The notes below the pieces were generated by a model, which was given only the letters and a program-made list of their open reading frames with translations, was not told the origin of the DNA and searched no databases. The translations under genes were made by a program, and so were the position numbers. This document shows, piece after piece, positions 32,750 to 39,752 of a stretch of DNA of 39,752 nt. The DNA comes from JALORV01 sp963769745 (lineage in GTDB: Bacteria; Pseudomonadota; Gammaproteobacteria; Burkholderiales; Burkholderiaceae_F), in the NCBI GenBank assembly GCA_963769745.1, contig CAVYNB010000006.1:1-39752 (forward strand), read 5' to 3'. Numbering within the stretch: the first letter of the stretch is position 1; the number at the start of each line of letters is the position of its first letter.

Positions 32750-34480
32750 TTACTTGGCTGCTGCGGGCGCCGCTGGCGCGGGAGCCGCCGGTGCCGCCGC
32801 CTTGCGCTTCGCCACCACCGCGTCGCGGAGGATCTTGACGCCCTCCTGCGACGCGGCCGCCGATTTGGCCAGCGAGTCCTTGGCCTGGTCGAGATTGTGG
32901 AAGGCGGAGCCGTTCGACGCGGTCCACCACTCCCAGTTCGCATGCGCCTCGGTGTGCTTGGCGCGCGCGGCGTTCAGCGTGGCGTCATCCAGCCCGGCGC
33001 CCTGCACCTCGACGAAGGTGTTGATCAGCTGGCCAAGCCAGAACTCCGCATGGCGCACCTTGCCGGCGTAGTGCGAGGCCATCGATTCGATGACGTACTT
33101 GGCCTGCTGCTCGCTCCAGTCCGTGTGGCAGGTCAGGCAGGTCTGCTTGATGTACTGCTTCGGATTCGTCTGCCAGTGCGACGTGTAGGTCTTCTTGGTC
33201 TTGGGATCCGTCACCTTCGGCATGTGGCACGACTGGCACTGCACGCCCGCCTTGTCATGCTTGGAGTTCCAGAACACTTCGGCGTCCGGGTGCTGCATCT
33301 TGGTCAGCAGCGCACCCGTCTGGAAGTGGCGGAAGTCGCGGAAGTTGATGCTGTCGTAGAACTTCGTGATGTTGTTGACATCGACCAGCGGGAACACGTT
33401 GGTGCGCTGGTCGGCCATGCCGATCGCCGCGCCGGTCTTCGGGTCGACGCCGGGGTTGCAGTTGTACTCGACGTGGCACTGCGCGCACTGCAGCTTGCTG
33501 TCGTAGCTTTCCAGCATCGCGATCTTGCGGTTGAAGCCGCGCACGCCCATGTCCTTGACCTCGAACTTGGTCTTGCGCGGGTCTTCCGAGTACAGCGTCG
33601 GGAAGTCCTTGCGTGTCAGCGCCTGGATCAGCGCATCGCGCACGATGCGCGGCTTGGCCGCATGCGGGTCATGGCAGAAGATGCAGTTGTTGGCGTGGTT
33701 GACCGACTTGACGACCTCGACCACCTTCGATGACCGGCTCCACTTGGCTCCCGGTACCGCGTCGCCCATGTAGGCCCAGTCGAGGATGTGGTCCTGCGTC
33801 TTGCAGGAAATGCACACCGGGTTGGCTGCAGCGGCCGTGCCGGGCTTGAACGGCTTCTGGTCGGTGTTGTCGGGATAGTTGTCCTGGATGACGTCCCAGA
33901 CCTTGAAGCTGCCGCCGGGCTTCGCAAGATAGCGCCAGCTGTCCTTGGGCGTGAAACGTCCTCCGAAGCCGCGATCGACGACGAACTGGTCGAGCACCAT
34001 GAACGCATGCGAGCGCGGCAGGTTGTGCTCGCGCGTGAAGCCGTGCGGCGTCATCAGCTGATCGAACGCCGGGTTGGGCGACGGCCCGGTCATCTGCTTC
34101 TTCTCGAAGCGGCCGGTGCGGTGCCAGTCCATCTGGTAGGCGGTGTCGAACTGGTTCTGGTGGCAGGCGCCACAGGTGGCCGGATCGGTCGACGTCATCG
34201 GCCGCGACGACGGATCGCCGAGATGCTTCTCGATACCGCTGTGGCACGACGTGCAGGCCAGGCCCTTGTGCTTGCCGGAGTCGTGGAATTCCTTGATCGG
34301 TGCGTGGCAGCCGAAGCAGCCGGCCGCATCGAACTTCACCGGCTTGGCAGCCGCAGCAGCCTTCGCTGGTGGCGCGGCCTTGGTCGCCGCGGCCTGCTGG
34401 CCCCATGCCAGCGGCGCCATCAGCAGCAGTGAAAGTGCAGCTCCTTGCAGCAGGCGCGGGAGCGTCGTTTTCTTTCCCAT
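32750..34480 (-). CDS. octahaem cytochrome c nitrite reductase (TvNiR-like, ammonia-forming)
   Basis: This encodes 576 residues with a signal peptide (1-27) and an Ala/Lys-rich linker. Eight haem motifs are present: CXXCH at 55-59, 76-80, 103-107, 266-270, 332-336, 415-419 and 448-452, and CXXCK (CISCK) at 223-227. The Lys-ligated fourth haem is the catalytic haem of the NrfA/octahaem nitrite reductase family, which reduces nitrite to ammonium with six electrons in the periplasm. After haem 6, Tyr339-Asn-Cys341 matches the Tyr303-x-Cys305 pair of the Thioalkalivibrio enzyme, which pentahaem NrfA lacks. His408 before haem 7 fits the catalytic His. GGGGGA precedes the ATG. A perfect FNR-type box lies 65 bp upstream. 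Ala/Pro-rich C-terminus. Confidence 0.9.
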   Translation of the reverse strand: MGKKTTLPRLLQGAALSLLLMAPLAWGQQAAATKAAPPAKAAAAAKPVKFDAAGCFGCHAPIKEFHDSGKHKGLACTSCHSGIEKHLGDPSSRPMTSTDPATCGACHQNQFDTAYQMDWHRTGRFEKKQMTGPSPNPAFDQLMTPHGFTREHNLPRSHAFMVLDQFVVDRGFGGRFTPKDSWRYLAKPGGSFKVWDVIQDNYPDNTDQKPFKPGTAAAANPVCISCKTQDHILDWAYMGDAVPGAKWSRSSKVVEVVKSVNHANNCIFCHDPHAAKPRIVRDALIQALTRKDFPTLYSEDPRKTKFEVKDMGVRGFNRKIAMLESYDSKLQCAQCHVEYNCNPGVDPKTGAAIGMADQRTNVFPLVDVNNITKFYDSINFRDFRHFQTGALLTKMQHPDAEVFWNSKHDKAGVQCQSCHMPKVTDPKTKKTYTSHWQTNPKQYIKQTCLTCHTDWSEQQAKYVIESMASHYAGKVRHAEFWLGQLINTFVEVQGAGLDDATLNAARAKHTEAHANWEWWTASNGSAFHNLDQAKDSLAKSAAASQEGVKILRDAVVAKRKAAAPAAPAPAAPAAAK

Positions 34481-34539
34481 TTTTCCCCCGAATCGACTCT
34501 GAAACGAATCGGCTCGAAGGTAGCAATCGGGTTAACCCT

Positions 34540-34563
34540 CGCGCTTGATGGCAATCAAGCGCG
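34540..34563. promoter_or_regulatory. FNR/ANR-type box upstream of the octahaem nitrite reductase gene
   Basis: TTGATGGCAATCAA at 34545-34558 is a perfect match to the FNR-family consensus TTGAT-N4-ATCAA, and the palindrome extends to 10-bp arms (34540-34549, 34554-34563). On the minus strand a TACCTT hexamer at 34522-34517 sits where the -10 box of a class II FNR promoter (site centred at -41.5) should be. This predicts a start near 34510 and a 30-base leader. There is no T-run after the stem, so a terminator is unlikely. Confidence 0.8.
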
Positions 34564-34614
34564 CGGTGACGCAGCCTTGGTGTACCCCGAGAGAGGTAGC
34601 GGGGGCGTTGCTGC

Positions 34615-35916
34615 TCAGGGAAGGACGCGGTCGATCGTGACCGACACGTCCTTCGCTCCGACGGCGACCGGCTTGGACAGCCCTTCGAGATCGCCACTGG
34701 ATGGCATCGGCCGGCCCGACTTGGACACGCGAGCACCGACCACGATCATCGGCACCGAGGACAACTTCATGTCCTTCGACATCGCCATCGTGTCGTCGAG
34801 CGTGAACTTCGCCGGCAGTTCCGAGACCTTCACCTGCGTCAGCGCGAGCGGCATGCGCGAGCCTTCCGCCGGACGGGCAAAGATGAAGACGGTGTCGGTC
34901 GGTGCTGCCTTGGCCTTTATCGCATCCGACAGATTGACGGTGCCGCCCACCGTCGTGACGGTGGCCGCTGCAGCGCCCTTCGCGGCCTCCGCCTTGGGAG
35001 TCTCCGCCTTAGGAGCCGCCGCCATTGGGGTTGTCGGTGCAGCCTTCTGCGGCGCAGTGGCAGCGGCGACCGCGGGAGGCATCCCGCCCAGCTTGCGCGC
35101 CTCGTCGATGCTGGCGGCGATCGACGTCGCGATCGGCGAGTCCGGCGCCTGCGAGTCGCGCAGGCGCTCCCAGTACGCGACCGCGCCCTTGTAGTCCTTG
35201 CGATCGAACGCCGCGGTGCCGGCCATCGCCAGCGCCTTCCAGTGATTCGGGTCAGCCTTCAGTGCCGCCTGTACGAGTTCCATCGGCTTGCCGCTGAGGT
35301 CCCGCCCCTGGCTCATCGCGAGGGCGTCGGCATAGTCGGCGAGCAGGTCCGGCTCGTTGGGCACCAGCTTGATCAGCTTTTCATACGCCGCGGCGGCTTC
35401 CGGGAACTTGCGCATCGTGTAGTAGGTGCGCGCGAGGATGACCCAGCCCTCGACATTGTCCGGTTCCCGCTGGAGCCGCGCGGACAGCTGCTGCACCATT
35501 TCCTCGACCTGCCCGGCCGTCAGCTGGTGCGAGGACTCGACCGGTGTGGCGATCGGCGAGAACGCATCCGGCGCGCCGAGCTTCCAGTAGAGCAGCCCCG
35601 CGAGCACCGGCACCGACAGCGCGATGACGACCGCCGGCGCCCGTCCGCCGCGGGAAACTGGTGCCGGGGCCGCATCGGCGCGTGCCTCATCGAGCAGGCG
35701 TCGCTCGAGCTCGGCCTTGGCTTCCTTGTATTGCACCTCGGAAATCGAGCCGCGCTTCAGGTCCGCGTCGAGGTCGGCGAACTGATCGCGGTAGATCGTG
35801 GCGTTGGCGACGTGGCGCTCGACGGTGGCACGCTGGCCCGATCGCAGCAGCGGCCAGAGCAGCCACGCGAGGGCGATGACCACCATGACGGCGGCGATGG
35901 CAATGAAGGCAGTCAC
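34615..35916 (-). CDS. ccmI: c-type cytochrome biogenesis protein CcmI
   Basis: This encodes 433 residues. Two membrane helices (about 4-24 and 94-112) flank a cytoplasmic loop with the typical YRDQFADLDADLKRGSISEV and a helix with regularly spaced Leu. TPR units follow (about 130-270), then an Ala/Pro/Lys linker and a beta-rich C-terminal domain (TVFIFARPAEGSRMPLALTQ) found in long CcmI proteins. CcmI brings apocytochromes to the CcmF/CcmH haem lyase. The ATG overlaps the ccmH stop (ATGA). It is the last gene of the ccm run and lies 134 bp before the octahaem reductase gene, with the FNR-type box in that gap. Confidence 0.93.
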   Translation of the reverse strand: MTAFIAIAAVMVVIALAWLLWPLLRSGQRATVERHVANATIYRDQFADLDADLKRGSISEVQYKEAKAELERRLLDEARADAAPAPVSRGGRAPAVVIALSVPVLAGLLYWKLGAPDAFSPIATPVESSHQLTAGQVEEMVQQLSARLQREPDNVEGWVILARTYYTMRKFPEAAAAYEKLIKLVPNEPDLLADYADALAMSQGRDLSGKPMELVQAALKADPNHWKALAMAGTAAFDRKDYKGAVAYWERLRDSQAPDSPIATSIAASIDEARKLGGMPPAVAAATAPQKAAPTTPMAAAPKAETPKAEAAKGAAAATVTTVGGTVNLSDAIKAKAAPTDTVFIFARPAEGSRMPLALTQVKVSELPAKFTLDDTMAMSKDMKLSSVPMIVVGARVSKSGRPMPSSGDLEGLSKPVAVGAKDVSVTIDRVLP

Positions 35917-36389
35917 GATGAGGTCTTGTTGTTGGAGCCTTGCGCGAGCAGGCGTTCGGCTTCGGCCCGCTCGGCGTCATTAAGGGGTCTGTCCTCGATG
36001 CGCGCGCGGCGCCGGGACAGCGTGCGATAGAACGCGAAGACAGCCAGCAGCAGCAGCGCGATCGGGCCCACCCACAGCAGCACTGTCGTCGCCTTGAACG
36101 GCGGGCGGTACAGCACGAAGTCGCCGTAGCGGGTGACCATGAAGTCGACGATCTCCCTGTCCGTGCGGCCGGCCTTGATCTGCTCGTTGATCTGGTTGCG
36201 CAGGTCAACGGCGAGTTCGGCGTTGGATTCGGCGATCGACTGGTTCTGGCAGACGAGGCACCTGAGCTGCGCGGAGAGATCGACCAGCCGCCGCTGCGCA
36301 ACCGGATCGAGCAGCATGGGCTCCGTCGCGGCGGTCACGGCCGCCAGCGGCAGCATTGCGAGCAGCAGAACAGCGAGCGCCCTTCTCAT
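35913..36389 (-). CDS. ccmH: cytochrome c maturation thiol-disulphide protein CcmH
   Basis: This encodes 158 residues: a signal sequence (about 1-22), the CcmH/CycL domain with LRCLVCQNQSIAESNAELAV (Cys44, Cys47), then YGDFVLYRPPFK and a C-terminal membrane helix (about 103-122). The two Cys reduce or present the apocytochrome haem-binding thiols to CcmF. The ATG at 36389 overlaps the ccmG stop and the stop overlaps ccmI, both by ATGA. The same reading frame stays open upstream through ccmG into ccmF because of the ccmF frameshift, which can make it look like one 940-residue protein; that is an artefact. Confidence 0.94.
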   Translation of the reverse strand: MRRALAVLLLAMLPLAAVTAATEPMLLDPVAQRRLVDLSAQLRCLVCQNQSIAESNAELAVDLRNQINEQIKAGRTDREIVDFMVTRYGDFVLYRPPFKATTVLLWVGPIALLLLAVFAFYRTLSRRRARIEDRPLNDAERAEAERLLAQGSNNKTSS

Positions 36390-36922
36390 GCTTTCCTCAG
36401 CTGTTCCAGCATCGGCAGCAGCTTCTGCTTCCAGACGTCCTCGGTGATCGGGCCGATCTGCTTGAAGCGGATCACGCCGTTCTTGTCGATGACGAATGTC
36501 TCCGGAACGCCATAGACGCCGTAATCGATGCCGACGCGCCCGTCGATGTCCTTGACCGAGAGATCGTAGGGATCGCCGAGCTTGGCGAGCCACGCCTTCG
36601 CCGCGTCGGGCTTGTCCTTGTAGTTGAGCCCCACGATCGGGACGGCCTTCTGCCGGGCCAGTTCGACGAGCAGCGGGTGCTCCTGGCGGCACGCCACGCA
36701 CCACGACGCCCACACGTTGAGCAGCCACACCTGCCCCTTCATGTCCGCCGGCGAGAACTTGGCGTCGGGCTGGGCCAGCTGCGCCAGTGAAAACATCGGC
36801 GCCGGCTTGTCGATGAACGGCGAGGGCACCTCGCGTGGATTGAGCCACAGCCCGCGCAGCAGGAAGACCGCCACGACGAGGAAGATCGCCAGCGGCAGCA
36901 GGTAGACGAGAACTCTGCGCAT
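36386..36922 (-). CDS. ccmG: thiol:disulphide interchange protein CcmG/DsbE
   Basis: This encodes 178 residues: an N-terminal anchor helix (about 5-25) and a periplasmic thioredoxin domain with WASWCVACRQEHP (Cys75, Cys78), VGLNYKDKPDAAKAWL and YGVYGVPETFVIDKNGVIRF, where the GVPETF segment carries the cis-Pro. It keeps apocytochrome c thiols reduced during haem attachment. It starts 6 bp after the ccmF stop and overlaps ccmH by ATGA. The frame is intact, unlike its neighbours ccmF, ccmE and ccmD. Confidence 0.95.
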   Translation of the reverse strand: MRRVLVYLLPLAIFLVVAVFLLRGLWLNPREVPSPFIDKPAPMFSLAQLAQPDAKFSPADMKGQVWLLNVWASWCVACRQEHPLLVELARQKAVPIVGLNYKDKPDAAKAWLAKLGDPYDLSVKDIDGRVGIDYGVYGVPETFVIDKNGVIRFKQIGPITEDVWKQKLLPMLEQLRKA

Positions 36923-36928
36923 CGTTGT

Positions 36929-38899
36929 TCAGGCCTTCGCCGCGGCGGCTTCGATGCCCTGCGCGCGGCGCGCCAGCAACCGGTAGCGACGGTCCGAGAG
37001 CGCCACGAGGCCGCCGAGCGCCATCAGCACGCACCCGCCCCAGATCCAGGTAATGAACGGCTTGTGATAGACGCGCACGCTCCAGGCACCGTTGGCCACC
37101 GGTTCGCCGAGCGAGACGTAGAGGTCGCCGAGCGGGCTGGAGTCGATGGCCGCCTCGGTCATCGGCATCTGCTGCACGTTGTAGATGCGCTTCTCCGGGA
37201 TACAGGTGCTCGATGTAGCGGCCGCTCTTCGTCACCTCGACCGAACCGCGCGCGCCCGTGTAGTTCGGACCGCGGATCTCCTTGGTGCCTTCGAACTTGA
37301 ACGCGTAATCGTTCACCGTCACCGAGTCGCCGATATCCATCCTCACGTCACGCTCGACCTCGTAGCCCTTGACCAGCGTGACGCCGATGATGAATACCGC
37401 CACCCCGAGGTGCGCGAGCTGCATGCCCCAGTAGGACCGGCCCTGCACCCTGAGCCGCTCCCACAGGCCGCCCTTGATGTGGCGCACGCGCTCCTTGACG
37501 TTGACCGCGGCCGACGCGACCACCCAGAACGCGAGGAAGAGGCCGAAGGCGATCATCGGCGTCCAGCGGCCCGCGATGAACGGCACGATGAGCGCGGAAG
37601 CAAGGCTGACGCCGAGCGCCCACTTGAGCCGTGACGCGAGATCCGGCAGCTCCGCCTTCTTCCAGCGGGCAATGGGACCGATGCCCATCAGGAAGACCAG
37701 CGGCGCCATGATCGGGACGAACACCGCGTCGAAGTACGGCGGGCCGACCGAGATCTTGCCGAGGTTGAGCGCATCGAGGAACAGCGGATAGAGCGTCCCG
37801 AGCAGCACCGAGGCGCACGCCACCGCCAGCAGCACGTTGTTCATCAGCAGGAAGGATTCGCGCGAGACGGTGTCGAACTTGCCGCCTAGGCCGACCTTCG
37901 GCGCGCGCCAGGCGAAGAGCGCCAGCGATGCGCCGATAACGATGACGAGGAAGCCGAGGATGAAGACGCCGCGCTTCGGATCGGTCGCGAACGCATGCAC
38001 CGAGGTCAGCACGCCCGAGCGCACCAGGAAGGTGCCGAGCAGCGACAGCGAGAACGTGCTGATCGCCAGCAGCACGGTCCAGCTCTTGAAGCTGCCGCGC
38101 TTTTCGGTGACCGCCAGCGAGTGGATCAGCGCAGTTCCGACCAGCCACGGCATGAACGAGGCATTCTCGACCGGGTCCCAGAACCACCAGCCGCCCCAGC
38201 CGAGTTCGTAATAGGCCCACCAGCTGCCGAGCGCGATGCCGACGGTCAGGAAGCACCACGCCAGCGTCGTCCAGGGGCGCGACCAGCGTGCCCAGGCCGC
38301 GTCGAGCTTGCCGCCGAGCAGCGCGGCGATCGCGAACGCGAAGGCGACCGAGAACCCGACATAACCCATGTAGAGCATCGGCGGATGGAACACCATGCCC
38401 GGGTCCTGCAGCAGCGGGTTGAGGTCACGGCCATCGGGCGCCGGCGGGAACAGCCGGTCGAACGGGTCCGAGGTGGTCAGCATGAAGAGCAGGAAGCCCA
38501 CCGACACGAAGCCCTGCACGCCGATCACGCGCGCCATCATTTCGTCGGCAGGTGCTGCGAGAACTGCGCCACCGCGAAGGTCCACCACGACAGCATCAGC
38601 ACCCACAGCAGCATCGAGCCTTCGTGCGAGCCCCAGCTGGCCGCGATCCGGTACTGCAGCGGCAACTGGGAGTTGGAGTTGGTCGCGACGTTCAGCACCG
38701 AGAAGTCGTTGTTGATGAACGATGCCACCAGGCACAGGTAGGCCAGCGTGACGAAGAACGCCTGGCCGCGCGCCGCCGGGCGCGCGACCGCCATCCAGAC
38801 GCGATCGCCGCGCGCCGCGCCGGCGATCGGAAGCGCCGCCTGCACCACCGAAATCAGCAGCGCAAGGATCAGCGCAAAGTGACCTATCTCCGGAACCAT
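36929..38899 (-). CDS. ccmF: haem lyase subunit CcmF, two frameshifts as read
   Basis: After two single-base corrections this is 656 residues, the normal CcmF length. ATG 38899 has GGGAGAGG upstream and starts MVPEIGHFALILALLISVVQ. Near 38546 a G seems missing (FSQHLP then DEMMARVIGVQG); near 37196-37199 a G seems extra (IEHLYP then EKRIYNVQQMPMTEAAID). Between them lies the haem-handling Trp-rich motif GWWFWDPVENASFMPWL and many membrane helices. The end (GGLVALSDRRYRLLARR) is typical. The two shifts cancel in length. CcmF attaches haem from CcmE to apocytochromes. Both shifts occur beside short G runs and leave conserved text on both sides, so sequence error is likelier than gene loss. Confidence 0.9.
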
Positions 38900-38912
38900 C
38901 GAACCTCTCCCG

Positions 38913-39362
38913 CTACGGCACCTTGACCGTCTTCTGAGCCTTGTGCGCCTGCTCGACCGCATGGGCGGCCTCCGGCGGCATGTAGTTCTCGTCGTGCTTG
39001 GCCAGCACTTCGTGCGCGCGGAACGTGCCGTCGGGGCCGATCCGGCCCTGCGCGACGACGCCCTTGCCTTCCTTGAAGAGGTCCGGAAGGATCCCCGAGT
39101 ACATCGACCGGGATGACCTTCGCCGTGTCGGTCACGTTGAACGTGACGGTGAGGCCGTCGAGCCGCGCTTGAGGCTGCCCTGCTCGACCAGACCGCCGAT
39201 GCGGAACGCCTTGCCCTGCGGGACTTCCTTGTTGGCCACCTGCGTCGGGCTGTAGAAGAACACCAGGTTCTCCTGGAAGGCCGACAGGACCAGCGTCGCC
39301 GCGACGCCCAGGATTGCCAGGCCGCCCACGATCAACGCGATTCGCTTGTGTCTCGGTTTCAT
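38913..39362 (-). CDS. ccmE: haem chaperone CcmE, two frameshifts as read
   Basis: The corrected protein is 149 residues. ATG 39362 begins MKPRHKRIALIVGGLAILGV, the usual basic start and membrane anchor. Near 39162-39165 a G seems missing (GSLKR then LDGLTVTFNVTDTAKVIPV), and near 39104-39108 a base seems extra before YSGILPDLFKEGKGVVA. The haem-binding motif HDENY (His123, Tyr127) is intact in the last segment. The first and last segments share a frame, as expected for one loss and one gain. CcmE binds haem covalently and carries it from CcmC to CcmF. It overlaps ccmD upstream by ATGA and precedes ccmF by 13 bp. Confidence 0.9.
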
Positions 39363-39537
39363 GCTGCACTCCGTGCTCGCGCACTCTCGCGCACCGCTTC
39401 AGCCACGGCCGCACGCCGGCGCGCTCTCAGTTGCCAGATCTCGATCGCGGCGACGACGACCGCCATCGCATACGAACCCCAGACGTAGAGGCCGTAGCCG
39501 CCCATCGCCCAGAACGCATCCCAACTGCCCAGTTCAC
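39359..39537 (-). CDS. ccmD: haem exporter accessory protein CcmD, one frameshift as read
   Basis: About 59 residues if one G is restored. GTG 39537 has AAGGAG about 8 bases upstream and overlaps the ccmC stop (GTGA). As read, VNW is followed by a shift at the G run near 39528-39530; with a fourth G it reads VNWGSWDAFWAMGGYGLYVW, the classic CcmD opening. A membrane helix (YVWGSYAMAVVVAAIEIW) and a basic Arg-rich tail follow. CcmD is a small membrane protein needed to release haem-loaded CcmE from CcmC. It overlaps ccmE by ATGA. Confidence 0.85.
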
Positions 39538-39752
39538 TTGAGCGTCTCCTTCGCAACAAGTTCCCGGACCCAGTCGGCGCGCTTCTCCCTCTCAAGGATG
39601 ATCGTGCGTGCCCGTATGAGAACGGCGGCGATAGCGTACATCCAGTAAGCCAGTGCCATGATCAGCATTCCCCCTAGCATCGTCGTGGCCATCGACGAGC
39701 CCTTGACGCTGACCGATGCACCCTGGTGCAGCGTGTTCCACCACTTGACCGA
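39534..39752 (-). CDS. ccmC: haem transport protein CcmC, C-terminal part only
   Basis: The last 72 codons and stop of a gene that enters from beyond the window edge. It reads SVKWWNTLHQGASVSVKGSS near the edge, with the conserved WWNTLHQ and then a final membrane helix (MLGGMLIMALAYWMYAIAAV) and a charged tail (RARTIILEREKRADWVREL). This is the C-terminus of CcmC, which loads haem onto CcmE. Its stop overlaps the ccmD GTG start. ccmA and ccmB are expected further upstream outside the window. Confidence 0.92.
   Translation of the reverse strand, partial: SVKWWNTLHQGASVSVKGSSMATTMLGGMLIMALAYWMYAIAAVLIRARTIILEREKRADWVRELVAKETLK

Noticed and set aside
34540..34563. Rho-independent terminator after ccmI
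   Set aside because: The 10-bp stem has no T-run on either side, and its core is an exact FNR-type site with fitting promoter spacing.
35913..38735. A CcmF-CcmH fusion protein of 940 residues
   Set aside because: The middle is ccmG and the end of ccmF read out of frame. CcmF's true C-terminus, intact CcmG and the CcmH start each lie in other positions with ATGA junctions.

Overview
The window is GC-rich, densely coded proteobacterial DNA. It carries a System I (Ccm) cytochrome c maturation operon, an AcrAB-type RND pump, lipoproteins with clear lipoboxes and beta-barrels ending in Phe. This suits a facultatively anaerobic or nitrate/nitrite-respiring Beta- or Gammaproteobacterium; nothing seen fixes the genus. 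No rRNA, tRNA, CRISPR array, insertion sequence or prophage gene was recognised.

Layout. (1) 1-7735: the first codons of an exported protein, a small secreted protein, an RND efflux pair (adaptor plus pump, no outer-membrane channel in view) behind two perfect palindromes, a GNAT acetyltransferase, and a secreted alpha/beta hydrolase broken by two apparent single-base insertions. (2) 7824-13754, minus strand: glucokinase, GH15 glucoamylase/trehalase, OtsA and OtsB. The OtsA carries an N-terminal two-helix membrane sensor-like module. (3) 14050-31515, minus strand: seventeen co-directional genes, most overlapping by 4 to 26 bp. From the promoter-proximal end they are ApbE flavin transferase, a 1000-residue HzsA-like tri-haem lipoprotein, a CX4CH lipoprotein, an SH3 plus beta-barrel protein, a second beta-barrel, a TlpA-like thioredoxin, a DUF4266 lipoprotein ending GGCGCN, a DUF3570 beta-barrel, an unknown periplasmic protein, three TPR proteins, an unknown 114-residue protein, a TolQ/ExbB protein, two ExbD proteins (one lacking the proton-carrying Asp) and an AgmX/TonB-like protein. 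(4) 31950-39752, minus strand: ccmC (partial), D, E, F, G, H, I, then an octahaem nitrite reductase with a CXXCK catalytic haem and a Tyr-x-Cys pair, preceded by a perfect FNR-type box, and a short CcmI/NrfG-like TPR protein.

How it fits together. The Ccm system would mature the c-type cytochromes of blocks 3 and 4. Block 4 looks like an anaerobic nitrite-reduction module with its own haem-lyase helper. Block 3 looks like a proton-motive-force-driven trans-envelope machine resembling the Agl/Glt core of myxobacterial gliding, genetically fused to a periplasmic/outer-membrane redox set. That combination is the most novel thing here.

Sequence quality: I infer eight single-base indels, mostly in short G or C runs, in the hydrolase (2), one TPR gene (1), ccmF (2), ccmE (2) and ccmD (1). 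Conserved residues continue on both sides of each, so I treat them as probable sequencing or assembly errors and give full gene spans.
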